In this document: positions 26,015 through 36,700 of the stretch, in pieces
How the letters are laid out: every line of letters begins with the position of its first letter
Numbering within the stretch: the first letter of the stretch is position 1
DNA from: an uncultured Bacteroidales bacterium
GTDB taxonomy: Bacteria; Bacteroidota; Bacteroidia; Bacteroidales; UBA932
NCBI GenBank assembly: GCA_905235675.1
Contig: CAJONC010000024.1
Span: 1 to 64,000 of the forward strand
Reading direction: 5' to 3'
DNA length: 64,000 nucleotides
The notes under the pieces: generated by a model
What the model was told of the DNA's origin: nothing
The model's input: the letters and a program-made list of their open reading frames with translations, nothing else
The model's database searches: none
Program-made: the position numbers and the translations under genes

Positions 26015-26361
26015 TGTCTTTCCCTGAAAAAGTTGACTCGCAAACTGCGAGAAACAATGTTTATTTATCAAACCGCACTGAAGGATCAGTACTATGACAA
26101 GGTGATTGATCTGTATGTGAACAAACATCTCTCCTCACGAAGAATATTCCCTTGAGCAAGACAACGATTATGCGTTGGATTGCTAACTTTGCGGAGGAGA
26201 ATCCAGAAGTTCCTATCATGAGCAAGAGAACGGTAAAGCCGAGGAAAGAGATTGTCGAGGGTGTTCGTGACGTCATCAAAGATTGGCGCAGGACAGCCAC
26301 AGAGTTGCAAATACCCCACAAACTGCTTGGAGCGTATTCTATGCGCTGTGATGAACTGTAG
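26015..26361 (+). pseudogene. Degraded IS3-type transposase orfA (HTH) remnant
   Basis: From the ATG at 26057 the frame reads LKDQYYDKVIDLYVNKHLSS and stops at a TGA near 26149. The neighbouring frame then continues PLSKTTIMRWIANFAEENPE and MSKRTVKPRKEIVEGVRDVI to a stop at 26361. Together these give the helix-turn-helix OrfA of a Bacteroidetes IS3-like element, with a small deletion/frameshift between the halves and the end cut off near an AYDEMI-like block. The flank TGTCTTTCCCTGAAAAAGTT (26015-26034) looks like an IS end but I cannot confirm it. A 6-bp hairpin (CTCGCA/TGCGAG) lies at 26037-26051. No orfB follows; 26362-26498 holds nothing I recognise. Confidence 0.6.
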
Positions 26362-26498
26362 TCAGGCCAGCACGGCACAAGTCTCCAAGGCTGCAACCAG
26401 AAGCAATCATGTTGTAATACTTTAGGATACAGTCGTGGGCATCAACACCCCGGTTTCCTGCTGAAATAATGCCCCTTCTTGTATCACTCGTGAGGTAC

Positions 26499-26810
26499 CT
26501 ATTCCATGTAAAAGAGTTCAGGAAGAGGAATGACAGGGGAATTGTCGGGATTGGTTTCCATAATATCTGCCATATAAGCCCACCACTTCTGAACGATAGG
26601 ATTGTCGCCCAAGTCTTGAGATCCGCCTTCACCGGAAGTCTTCTGGACGGCAAAAAGGATATTCGTATCCTTGTCTAAATAGATTGAATAGTCGCTGACT
26701 CCGGATTCCTTTAAAAGCGCCTTGAGTTCGGGCCAAATTGCATTGTGGCGGCGGGTGTATTCTTCTCCAAAGCCGGGCTTTAGGAACATTTTAAATGCTT
26801 CTCTTTTCAT
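26499..26810 (-). CDS. rhaM: L-rhamnose mutarotase
   Basis: A 103-residue protein of the RhaM/YiiL family, which interconverts alpha and beta anomers of L-rhamnose. The N-terminus MKREAFKMFLKPGFGEEYTR leads to H22 in RRHNAIWPEL, the catalytic histidine position of E. coli RhaM. YSIYLD and the WW pair in VQKWWAYMADIM are also typical. It is the last gene of the polysaccharide operon. No rhaBAD isomerase or kinase genes are nearby, so downstream rhamnose catabolism, if present, is encoded elsewhere. Confidence 0.92.
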   Translation of the reverse strand: MKREAFKMFLKPGFGEEYTRRHNAIWPELKALLKESGVSDYSIYLDKDTNILFAVQKTSGEGGSQDLGDNPIVQKWWAYMADIMETNPDNSPVIPLPELFYME

Positions 26811-26835
26811 GATTTGTTATTGTTTATATTGATAA

Positions 26836-28491
26836 TTATTGGTTCGATGCCTTGCGTATCCTTTTTACAAGCCACATAATTGCAGCCAGAACGAAGCAGG
26901 CGACCCCGGCGATAAAACTGTATCTCCCGCCCAAAGAACCCAAAGAAGGCAGGCTGATTGTGCAGAAAAGAACCCCGGCAACCAGGAAGGAGAAAATGAA
27001 AAGGGAGGACAACACCTTTTTATACTGCGTGGTAATAACCGGCTTGTCTTCTTCTTTAATAGGCGTAGAGAGCTGCTTGAAGAATCCGTCCAATTCTTCA
27101 TTCTTCTCTTCAGAAGTATGTTCGGGATAAGGGAAGAAATACAACAGAAGACATAAGATTATCTCTATCATTGTCCCCATCTCCCAAGACAGGCCGGGAA
27201 TCAGGTTGACGATGACGCCTATGCATACTCCAAGGATGATGGTAAGCACCGCCGCATTGCCTCTTGGCCGTTTGGCAATTACTCCTAGAATCAACGGAAT
27301 GCCGAGCGGTATGGCCATAATCCCACTAATGAGCTTATTGATTTCGAATACTCCGGTTCCGTTTATTGCTATAGCCCCAAGAGTTATGACAATTCCGATT
27401 ACAACCGTGCTGACGCGCGCCACCATCAATGTTTGGCGATCAGAAGCCTTTGGGTTGAACAAACGCATATATATGTCATGAGTCACAACACCGGACATTA
27501 CATTGAACTCGGCATTCAATGTTGACATCGTAGAAGCGAACAATGAAGAGAACATAATACCCATTATGCCAACAGGGAGAAGCTTTACCGAAAGCACCAC
27601 ATAGGACATTTCAGGATTCTCAAGCCCGGGGACGATTACCGGAGCCACAACGGTCGGAAGCAAAAAAACGGGAATGGAAACCAAAAACAACAGAGCGGTG
27701 AAAAGCCCAACGTTTCTTGCAGCTTTCTCGTCGCGGACGCAGTAGAACTTCTGTATGAAAGTCCAGTTTTCATTCTGCTTTATAATGGACATTACATAAA
27801 AGACACCCAGCCAAAACAAGTTGCCTTTTGGCCCATTGAACCAATTCAGATGTTCGGGCATCTTTTCCGCCAGAGTGGACAGCCCGCCAGCTTCACCAAG
27901 AGACAAGGGAAGCAACACGATGGTAACCAAAATGAGTATTACAAATTGGATCGTGCTCATAATTGACACCGACCACATTCCGCCAAAAAGGTTGAATCCG
28001 GTTACAATCAATCCGGATATGACAATAGCCCATACAAAAGAGAGGGGTGTCGCCGCTGTAATCAGGATTCCTATGGCATATAGACGGACCATATTGTCCA
28101 GAAAACGCATAACGAGTCCCGCCCAGGTCATAGTTTGGCGGACATTAAAGTTGTAGCGCGTCTCAAGATACTCCATCGGACTGGTTTTACCCACACGGCG
28201 CCATCTTCTGGCAAGTATTCCTCCGATGATGCAAGCCGGCACGAACGCCCATAGGACAGTCATAGCAACCAAACCGTGTTCATACGCAATTCCGGCATAT
28301 GCAATGAACACGAATGTACTGAACAATCCCATAAAGTTTGTGACCGCAGCCATTATCCAGGGAATGGCCCCACCACCCTTGAAGTACGACCCTGAGTCCT
28401 TCACCAGATAGCCGAAAAGAACCCCGACAAATGCCATCAACAGCAAGTAGACCAGGATTGCTACATAATCCAGATTCTGGAGCATCAACAT
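26836..28491 (-). CDS. Sodium:solute symporter (SSS/SLC5 family)
   Basis: A 551-residue inner-membrane transporter with about 13-14 hydrophobic spans. The family signature region is visible in MEYLETRYNFNVRQTMTWAG and GLIVTGFNLFGGMWSVSIMSTIQFV. Such transporters couple Na+ entry to uptake of sugars, uronates or other organic anions. Its place between a lyase fusion and rhamnose mutarotase suggests import of the mono- or disaccharide products into the cytoplasm. It starts 3 bp after the lyase-fusion stop. Confidence 0.9.
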   Translation of the reverse strand: MLMLQNLDYVAILVYLLLMAFVGVLFGYLVKDSGSYFKGGGAIPWIMAAVTNFMGLFSTFVFIAYAGIAYEHGLVAMTVLWAFVPACIIGGILARRWRRVGKTSPMEYLETRYNFNVRQTMTWAGLVMRFLDNMVRLYAIGILITAATPLSFVWAIVISGLIVTGFNLFGGMWSVSIMSTIQFVILILVTIVLLPLSLGEAGGLSTLAEKMPEHLNWFNGPKGNLFWLGVFYVMSIIKQNENWTFIQKFYCVRDEKAARNVGLFTALLFLVSIPVFLLPTVVAPVIVPGLENPEMSYVVLSVKLLPVGIMGIMFSSLFASTMSTLNAEFNVMSGVVTHDIYMRLFNPKASDRQTLMVARVSTVVIGIVITLGAIAINGTGVFEINKLISGIMAIPLGIPLILGVIAKRPRGNAAVLTIILGVCIGVIVNLIPGLSWEMGTMIEIILCLLLYFFPYPEHTSEEKNEELDGFFKQLSTPIKEEDKPVITTQYKKVLSSLFIFSFLVAGVLFCTISLPSLGSLGGRYSFIAGVACFVLAAIMWLVKRIRKASNQ

Positions 28492-28494
28492 AGC

Positions 28495-31400
28495 TTAGTC
28501 TGTTTTCTTCTTCAATGTCGTTACAAGAGTAACACTGGTTCCAGCGGGAATATCGAATTCAAAACCACACAAGTACCCGTCCAAGACTTTCTCGTAAGGA
28601 GAAGTAAGAGTACCATAATCTTTAGGATCAGTTGACCAGGTTTTGAATAGCACATCTGCTCCGTTGACCTCCAGGAGCATTGTAGTAATCCCATCGCTCA
28701 ACTCAATGCAATCACTCATTATAGTAGGTACGCCATCTGTTGCGCAAGTCCATCTAATGTGGGCAGGACTGGCATCTGGAGCCTCCAGGACATCAGTAAT
28801 TTGCAGATACTCAGAGTTCTTTATAACTGCATTGCGAGTTGCGGTTTTCAGGTCTCCACCAAACACGGGCGCAAGATTTATCTTCCCGCCTAGTTGAGTA
28901 TTAGTGTCAAATTTGGCAATAATGGGAGCAAAACCATTAACCAGATGATTATTATCATTTACCGTAAGGGTGCTATGAGAGCGGTTGTTGTGCTGCAGAA
29001 GCATCCATCTATAAGAATTCTGACTCAAACCAAATTCGCTGATTCCCAGAGCCGCACACATATTCTCCTGCTCCGTATAAGACGTTGAGTATGTAAAGTC
29101 TTTGAACCACCTGGTGCCATAAGCGTCATATACCACTTCCCCTGCATCCATATGGCCGTGGCCAAGGCCGGCTTTTCCGCCCTTTGCGGCAAGATACAAA
29201 TCATTCTTCCCCCATCCTGTGCGACATATAAAAATCGGGTTGCTTCCATTGGCGGCAAGATACATTGTTCCGGAAGGAGCGGTTGCAGTGACAGGTCCCA
29301 GTTTGTATGCACAGATAAGAGGCACTATATTGTAATCCTCATCCACATAGGATCCATCTTCCATAAATGGCAAATCCAAATACAGGTACGAAGGATCATT
29401 CATCATATAAGCGATATACCACAGGCCGACAGATGCCTGGACTCCTTCGCCGCTATCTGAATAATTGAACCTTTTGTTTGAATTACCGTGTTCAAATATA
29501 TAATAGTCTCCAGTAGTCTGAAATCCATCGATACCCGAGAGTTCAAAGTCGGTCCCAAGGGCGCTTTCCAAAGCCATATTGAGGATGCCTTGATATGTTG
29601 TCCCATATTCCCAGTATCCGGGCCCCTCAGGGAACGCACCTTCTGGAGCATATATGGCATACACCTGTTTTGCGTTGCTGGACAGAGACCTGCGGACAAC
29701 CTCATCAGAGACGGAAGGATTCCTTTCATATGTGGCTAATGCAGCGCAAATCATTCCGGCATTGCAAACCTGATTCCAGTTGCCCGTTTGGTCATAAGCT
29801 CTGGATGCCTCGTCCAACGCATATTCTTTTAATTTGGCAGCAGCTTTATTTCTGGTTGTCTCATCCAACTCGTTGTACAACCAGTCATAACCTACCGCAA
29901 CGCCAAACGCCATCTCTCCGACATCGAGGAAGTGCGATGGATGCCAGTCAGCGAAATCGCATACTGCATTGATGTTTGCCTCTGCAGCGTACAAATACTT
30001 ATCCAGACCTGTGATTTTGTAGGCATAGGCCATATCTATAATCCTATGCAAAGCCCTTCTTGAGACATGGAGCAATCGCATATTGCTTGCATCCAGCTTA
30101 TACTCAAGGTCTTCCGTAGATTTCGATTCCTTGGAAGCATAAGCCAGCACTTTGCCATGAAGTTTGGAAAGGTAGGGATTGGTACCTTCATTCAAGGTTC
30201 GCCGGATTTCATTGAAATCCTTATCGAAGAGGAATAGCCGAGGGTGGTCGCTTTCAGTTAGATTCGAATAATCTATGCTGATGTCGGACCACTCCGGCAG
30301 ACTGGCGACCGACTTACCTGCATTAAGCTGAGGACGGTCCGGCCATGATATATCTTTGACCTCATAGGTCATACTGCTCTCATCAATCACATCTTTCACG
30401 GGGCGTACCGATACGCCGATCGTCCTCGCCAGAACATAAGATGTAAAGAACGATGAGTTCGACATTTTAACCACGTGGGCGTGCGACCAATTGTTTTTAG
30501 CTGAACCGCTGTTCACAGTACTGCTCCAATAATAAGCGACGCTTGAGACACCGGTTCCCGTCGTGCCGGAAATAATCTTTCTCGGCAGGAAAACCAGGAA
30601 GCCGGTGGCATTATCCCGAATTGACACGCCATAGGTCTTGGAATCACCTGTTGTCGTGTAGTGTTCCGTATCCTGGGATGCTGCATACAATGCCAGCCAG
30701 TTCTCCTGCGTGGGCATACGCCAACCTGTTCCAGGATATAGCAGTTGCACGATATCATCCACTGGATCCAACACAGTCTTTCCATCGGTTTCATTATACT
30801 TGCTGTATACATTCTCCGCAGTGGCGTATATTTCTCCAGGATAATAAACATAGCCGGACTGATGGTCGCCGTCGAATGTGATGGTGGCCGAGCCATTGTA
30901 TGTGGTGCTCTTCGCAGAATAAATGACACCGGTATCAGCCCACCGGTACAAATCTCCGGCTGAACGGCCATCCGAAGCGGCCATGGTCGCCCCAAGGTTA
31001 TATGCAGACCAGTTCACGTTGTTTATTACCACGTCGCTGGCCACTGGCTGGGCGCCGGCGCCGAATGTCTTCGCATTGATATGATAGAACTTGGATTCCT
31101 CGGCATCGGTCCCTGAAGGAACGTAGCTGAATAGAAAACCATCCGCATCAACAAACGAGACCTTCTCCACACTGCATGGAGGCACCGCTATGAACACAGG
31201 ATTGTCAAGACTGTAAGATGCGTTGACAACGGCTGCAGAAATCTTCTTTTCTATGAACTTGCCCGGAGCATCAACCGTGAAACTGAGTTTATCGTTAACG
31301 ATGCTCACAACACCGGAAGATACGACATTATGCCCGCTCACCACTGCTTTATCGATAAGACGCCCTGTTCTGGAACCATCCAGAACGGGATTCTCAATCT

Positions 31401-31884
31401 CTATTAAAGCAACTGAATTATCAAAGTGCAAAGTGACGGTCTTTGTATCCGGAATCTGGGCTTCAGCAAGCATTAGAGCAGGGATCTCCTCTGCATTTTG
31501 CGATGAGAAATCCACCCGCAAGACACCGGCATTGATATCAGACGCTTTGCATCCTGGGCAATAAACCGCATAAATTTTATCTCCAACATTCAAAACATCA
31601 CCGGAGACTTTCTTCAGCGATGCCGATCCAGTATTCGCATCGACACTTTCCACCTCGTAGGTAAAAGTTGAACCCGAATCTGTAAAGCCGATAATCTTGT
31701 CTGCAATCATCCACCCAAGATGTACAACTCCTGCCCCGTGAGTAAAAGAAACCTTTGTTTCGGGGGGAGCGGCGGCAATCAAACAAACATCATCTTCGGA
31801 TCCGGAGGGTACGACGGGTTTGAGTTCCTTTGTAGAACAAGCCGCCATCAATGTAATGGAGAGTATTAACAGTATCTTTTTCAT
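28495..31884 (-). CDS. Lipoprotein fusion: fimbrillin/FISUMP-like module plus heparinase II/III-like polysaccharide lyase
   Basis: A 1129-residue protein from the ATG at 31884 (4-bp ATGA overlap with the SusD stop), with lipoprotein signal MKKILLILSITLMAAC. Residues 20-280 resemble Mfa/fimbrillin-type beta domains. Residues 285-520 resemble a FISUMP-like domain (DLYRWADTG, LDPVDDIVQLLYPGTGWRMP near 386). From about 540 it is a heparinase II/III-type lyase: helical toroid with NWNQVC (about 700) and PEGPGYWEYG (about 755), then a beta-sandwich with GHGHMDAG (about 911) and HNNRSHSTL (about 966); these His/Tyr/Asn residues are the likely catalytic set. The first half is paralogous to the lipoproteins at 43205 and 44771, the second to the lyase at 41322. 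It is probably surface-exposed. Confidence 0.85.
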   Translation of the reverse strand: MKKILLILSITLMAACSTKELKPVVPSGSEDDVCLIAAAPPETKVSFTHGAGVVHLGWMIADKIIGFTDSGSTFTYEVESVDANTGSASLKKVSGDVLNVGDKIYAVYCPGCKASDINAGVLRVDFSSQNAEEIPALMLAEAQIPDTKTVTLHFDNSVALIEIENPVLDGSRTGRLIDKAVVSGHNVVSSGVVSIVNDKLSFTVDAPGKFIEKKISAAVVNASYSLDNPVFIAVPPCSVEKVSFVDADGFLFSYVPSGTDAEESKFYHINAKTFGAGAQPVASDVVINNVNWSAYNLGATMAASDGRSAGDLYRWADTGVIYSAKSTTYNGSATITFDGDHQSGYVYYPGEIYATAENVYSKYNETDGKTVLDPVDDIVQLLYPGTGWRMPTQENWLALYAASQDTEHYTTTGDSKTYGVSIRDNATGFLVFLPRKIISGTTGTGVSSVAYYWSSTVNSGSAKNNWSHAHVVKMSNSSFFTSYVLARTIGVSVRPVKDVIDESSMTYEVKDISWPDRPQLNAGKSVASLPEWSDISIDYSNLTESDHPRLFLFDKDFNEIRRTLNEGTNPYLSKLHGKVLAYASKESKSTEDLEYKLDASNMRLLHVSRRALHRIIDMAYAYKITGLDKYLYAAEANINAVCDFADWHPSHFLDVGEMAFGVAVGYDWLYNELDETTRNKAAAKLKEYALDEASRAYDQTGNWNQVCNAGMICAALATYERNPSVSDEVVRRSLSSNAKQVYAIYAPEGAFPEGPGYWEYGTTYQGILNMALESALGTDFELSGIDGFQTTGDYYIFEHGNSNKRFNYSDSGEGVQASVGLWYIAYMMNDPSYLYLDLPFMEDGSYVDEDYNIVPLICAYKLGPVTATAPSGTMYLAANGSNPIFICRTGWGKNDLYLAAKGGKAGLGHGHMDAGEVVYDAYGTRWFKDFTYSTSYTEQENMCAALGISEFGLSQNSYRWMLLQHNNRSHSTLTVNDNNHLVNGFAPIIAKFDTNTQLGGKINLAPVFGGDLKTATRNAVIKNSEYLQITDVLEAPDASPAHIRWTCATDGVPTIMSDCIELSDGITTMLLEVNGADVLFKTWSTDPKDYGTLTSPYEKVLDGYLCGFEFDIPAGTSVTLVTTLKKKTD

Positions 31885-33728
31885 TGCCAATAATAATCAT
31901 TCTGATCAGCTACAGGATCGATTGCAGTATTATAAAGTGCCTCGGTAGTAGTTGGGAAAGCGCACATCAGGCTCTTCCGTAAATCCGATTGACCGGTTGG
32001 ATACAAAGTGCCGACGTAGTTGTAATTGAAGTGTCCCTTTGCACCAGAAGACACATTGGGGCCCTGTTCGGGCTGCTGCAAGAAAGCATTCATTGGAACC
32101 GCCAATACCCGGGCCATCCATTTTGCGCCATGTCGGTGGGTATCAAAGTACTCATGTCCTTCACCACACATCTCATACATCCTTTCCCAGAAAATAGCAT
32201 CCGAGAGTTCCTGCTTGTCCGCAAAAGACCTGGCCCCCCAAGAAGGATAAGCAGCAGGAGTGCCTCCATCAACCGAATTTCGGGCCCTGACATGAATATC
32301 CTCCACCCTCTGCAACGCTTTCTGCCAGTATTCATCTCCTTTCGCCGATGACAGGTTGGCTGCGGCCTCTGCCGCATTCAGATATATTTCTGCAAGGCGC
32401 AACAGATAGAAATCTGCAGCACCGGCGTTGACGTCAAAGGTGGGGTCCAGATACTTCTTGTAGTACGGTAAACTGAATGAGCTGTCGTCGGTGAGTACCC
32501 CGCTGATCGTAGGATATATCTTGAGGGTCCCGCCAGTATCCAGGCGCTTCGAAGTCGTATGAATAAAACTCGCATCGAAGCGGGGGTCCGGGCAGTTGAT
32601 ATAGAGATTTGGATAATCAGGATCGTCAGTCTTTTCTCCACCATTATCCGCAGCGAACTTCTGGAACAAGAACCGGCTGGGGCGGTAACGCCCGGCATTG
32701 GAATTCTTGATTGATTTATTTGATGAGCCTTCAGGATAAATCGGTAGGGACATCAGTGCAAGGCGGTTCTCCGGAGTGGCGGATATCGTGGACTGGAGCA
32801 CAAAGATACGCTCTTTCAGTGCGAAATCAGCAGGTTCAGTCCATCTGAAAAGTTGACGATAGTCTGCAACAAGGGCATACGGCCCATTGTTGATTACGTT
32901 CTCTGCAACCTGATAGCAGAGCAGCCATGCATCTGCGGCACAGCTGATTTCTATGGAACTGAAGTCCGGGGTGCGGCCATCTTTTGAAGGATCAAAAAAC
33001 TGATCCTGTGGGTCCGCCTCATACGAACTCAGCATTGAGCCAATGGTCAGATAAACACAAGACTTCAATGACGTTGCCGCCCATTTGCAGGGGCGGCCCT
33101 TCCCGGGCGTCAAGGTCTCCACCCTTGCATAATCGCGCATATATTGCTCCGCTTTGTTCAGATCATCAATAATCTGGGCATATACCTTATAGTACGCAGC
33201 GCGGGGCTGATTGGTTTTCTCAAGGGATTTGGGGCATGATACTATCAGGGGCACGTCTCCATAAAGACGGGCCAGATAATAATACAGCACGGCCCGGTAG
33301 AACCTCGCCTCCCCTTCAATTTCTTTCTTGTAGGAATCCTTCACGGGACTGGCCGGAAGGTTGTCCAACAGCCGGTTACAACAGGCGACAGCCGCATACA
33401 GTTGCGCATACCAGGTCTGGTTCGGAGACGTGTTGGAATACTTTGCAAACTTAAGGCCGTCTATCCAGTTGTCAAGCGTCCGCTGTCCCTTCCACATCAC
33501 AAGCCCGGAAGCAGTATGGAGCAGTTCGTTCATGTATCCCTGCATCATATAGGATCCATAGAAGGAAGAGAGAATACCATATATCTGCGCCTCCAAGGCA
33601 CTCTCGCTTGAATAGACGGACCTCTCTGAAAGAGATGTGGTGGGGTTCTCATCCAAAAAGCCCTTGCATGAGCAGACCAGCAGAGCAAAAGCCAACAATA
33701 TGGAATATATTATCCTTTTCATAAGCAT
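31881..33728 (-). CDS. SusD/RagB-family surface glycan-binding lipoprotein
   Basis: A 615-residue lipoprotein (lipobox ALLVCSC; acylated Cys in CKGFLDENPTTSLSE). The mature N-terminus FLDENPTTSLSE is typical of SusD, and the TPR-rich fold is shown by helical blocks such as RFYRAVLYYYLARLYGDVPL. Near the C-terminus, AEIYLNAAEAAANL and the FWERMYEMCGEGHEYFDTHR region are standard RagB/SusD motifs. SusD forms the lid over the SusC pore and binds oligosaccharides. Its ATG overlaps the SusC stop by one base (TGATG). Confidence 0.95.
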   Translation of the reverse strand: MLMKRIIYSILLAFALLVCSCKGFLDENPTTSLSERSVYSSESALEAQIYGILSSFYGSYMMQGYMNELLHTASGLVMWKGQRTLDNWIDGLKFAKYSNTSPNQTWYAQLYAAVACCNRLLDNLPASPVKDSYKKEIEGEARFYRAVLYYYLARLYGDVPLIVSCPKSLEKTNQPRAAYYKVYAQIIDDLNKAEQYMRDYARVETLTPGKGRPCKWAATSLKSCVYLTIGSMLSSYEADPQDQFFDPSKDGRTPDFSSIEISCAADAWLLCYQVAENVINNGPYALVADYRQLFRWTEPADFALKERIFVLQSTISATPENRLALMSLPIYPEGSSNKSIKNSNAGRYRPSRFLFQKFAADNGGEKTDDPDYPNLYINCPDPRFDASFIHTTSKRLDTGGTLKIYPTISGVLTDDSSFSLPYYKKYLDPTFDVNAGAADFYLLRLAEIYLNAAEAAANLSSAKGDEYWQKALQRVEDIHVRARNSVDGGTPAAYPSWGARSFADKQELSDAIFWERMYEMCGEGHEYFDTHRHGAKWMARVLAVPMNAFLQQPEQGPNVSSGAKGHFNYNYVGTLYPTGQSDLRKSLMCAFPTTTEALYNTAIDPVADQNDYYWQ

Positions 33729-36700
33729 CAGAACGTAAATTTCACATCGGCGCTGACCATCCTGGCGGAGGGATATGAACCCGAATCAGCACCCATCTTC
33801 ATCACATTCGAACCGAAACTGTTGACATCCGGATCCCATCCGCTATATTTTGTCAGGATCAGGAGATTAGAGGCAGATATACCTATTGACAGGGCCCGCA
33901 ATACCTTGGACTGCTTCTTGATAGGTACATCATAATTGAGAGAGACGTTGGACACACGCAAATAGGAGCCCGACTCTATGTCGACATCTTTCAGGGCGCG
34001 GGTTTCCGTGCTTGAGATGGAACCGATTGCCCAGTATTTAGCACCCGGATTGTCCGGCGTCCAGGCGTCATACATGGCGGCCCGGAGCACATTATGGTTT
34101 TTCTGTGCCGTATCGGATTCCCGCATGTTGTTCACATTTATGATATCATTCCCGTAGCTGCCGTTGCATGTGATGCTCAGCGTCAGGTTCTTGTAAGACA
34201 GGGATGTGCCGAATCCATAAGTGAAGTCCGGATTAGGATTGCCGATAATCATCCGGTCATCAGGATCGATATAACCGTTCCCGTTGGTGTCGTGCATTTT
34301 CAAGTGTCCGGGTTGGGCTGGAGCGCCACCATCCAGAAGCGCCGGGCCGGTTTCCCCTACCTGCACAAGTCCGTCAGTCCTGTACCCATAGAAGAGGCAC
34401 ATCGGCTGGCCGACTATGAATACGCTGGCAGCCGAGTTCGCATAGTTCGAACTGCCCACGCTGCTGCCATAGAAGAACACAGCATCCACCGAATGGTCGG
34501 CATCAAGGTAAATCTGACTCTTCGTGGCAGATTCATTGATGGAGACAATCCTGTTCCGGTTGAAAGAAATGTTTCCGTTCAGATTCCATTCGAAGCTCCT
34601 GGACTTGACAGGAGTCGCCTCAAGAGTGAATTCCAGCCCCCTGTTCCGCACGATTCCTTCATTGACATACATAGTGCTGAATCCAGACGAGGTGGCAATC
34701 TTCTTGGACTGAAGAAGATCATATGTCAGCTTGTTATAAGCATCTACATTCAGCACGAAGAGCCCGTGCCATAGCGACAGGTCAAGCCCTACGTTTGTCT
34801 GCTCCGTAGTCTCCCATTTCAGGTCCGGATTGGCGATGTTGTCGGGGACAAGACCCACGGAATATCCGGCAGGATTGTCTGCGGAGTGGTCGGCATAAAT
34901 CCTTCTGGAATAATTGGACAAGGTTTGGTAATTTGCGATGGACTGATTGCCGACACGCCCCCATCCGAGACGCATCTTGGCCTGGGAAACAATCGCAGAG
35001 TTGAACCACGGTTCCTCACTCAGGCGCCACGCGAAAGCCAGCGAAGGGAAATCCGCCCATTTGTTCTTTCCCTGGAACTTGCTGGAACCGTCCGCCCTGT
35101 ATGTCGCGGTGAGCACATAACGGTCTTTCCAGTTATAAATGCCACGCACGAAGAAGGAAAGGGTGCGGGCCATGCTCTCATCATATACGAACGACGCCTG
35201 GGGGGCGGTGGAAATAGATTCCACCAAACCGCGATACTGCTTGATATCCCATCCCTGGACTGTTTGAAGATAGGAGTTCCGCTCGGTGAGCGAAGAGCCC
35301 AGCATCAGGTTCAGGTCATGTCCCCGTTTGTTGTATTTATAACTGAATGTATTGTCCCAGTTCCAAGTGAGGTACTTATATCCTCCGATTGCACCGGCAG
35401 ATCCTTCCGCGGTAGAGTTGATTCGGGAGGATTTAAACTTCGCACGCTCGCTGTCACGGTAGTCTGCACCGAGGGTTGATTTGAACGAGAACTTAGGAGA
35501 AAAGACGGCCCATGCATAGATGCTGGGTGTCGCCCGGAATTCCTTCCTCGTATTGGCATAATCATACAGCCATTTGTCCGGGCCTGAGCGTGAATTGCTG
35601 TCGACCTCGTCATAATCTTCATCCTCTTCCGGCTCGGAGTTGGGGTCGAGTGCAGCATAAGGCCGGAAGGTCAGCACACTCCGCATGAGCGAGGTCGCCG
35701 CAGTCGCTTTTCCGCTGCTTTGAGTCTGGTTGGAATAGATGTAGGCAAGATTGCTCTTGGTACCGATTTTCAAGCCACGGAAAAGACTCTTCTCTATATT
35801 CAGGCGCATGGAGATGGTTTTCACACCGGTCTTCTTTACAATACCATCCCTGCCGGTATAGTTGAGCGAGAACGCATAAGTAAGACTTTTGGGCCTGCCG
35901 GTGATAGACATGTAGTAACGCTGCCCGACCGCGGTCTGGAACACATAGTCCTGCCAGTCCCTGGGAGTCACCTTCAATCCGGTCCTGCCTGCAGGATCCG
36001 AATAGATGGATGAGAGAAGCGCATCCGTGGAAATACCTGCTGCATTCTGTTTCTCCAGGAATGTAATATACTCGTCGAAAGACAGAATGTCAATCTTTTT
36101 ATAGTTTTTGGATATATCCAGCCCTGCGGAGAAGTTGACCGTAGGACGGTCTTTCATCGCAGTCTTGGTGGTGATGATCACAACTCCGTTTGCACCAAGC
36201 GCACCGTAAATGGCTGTAGCTGATGCATCTTTCAGGATTTCGATATTGGCTATATCCTGAGGGCTCAGCCCCATAAGGCCATTTACCGCCTCGTCGGTTC
36301 CATCATTATCCGCGCCGGCTGTAAGCAGGGATTCATTCATCCCGGTCGGGTTCATCAGGATGCCGTCGATCACATAGAGAGGTTCGTTGTTCCCGAAGAA
36401 GGATCCCATGCCTCGGACACGTACGGATACTCCGGCATCCGGGGCGGCGTTGTTGGAGACCACTTGCACACCTGCGGCGCGGCCTTGAAGCATCTGGTCC
36501 AGGGAACCGGCATGCGACTTCTCTTCCTCACTCAATTTTACAGAGGAGACAGAGCCGGTAAGATCGCTTTTACGCATAGAACCGTAGCCGATAACAACGG
36601 CGTCTTCCAGTTCCTCCGACTCTTCCTGCAGCAATATGTCTATGACCGTCCGGCCGGACACGGGTATTTCCAATTCCCTGTATCCCAGTGCTCTGACGGT

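Noticed and set aside
26339..26653. A 104-codon minus-strand ORF overlapping rhaM
   Set aside because: Most of it overlaps rhaM in another frame, and the remainder shows no family I recognise.
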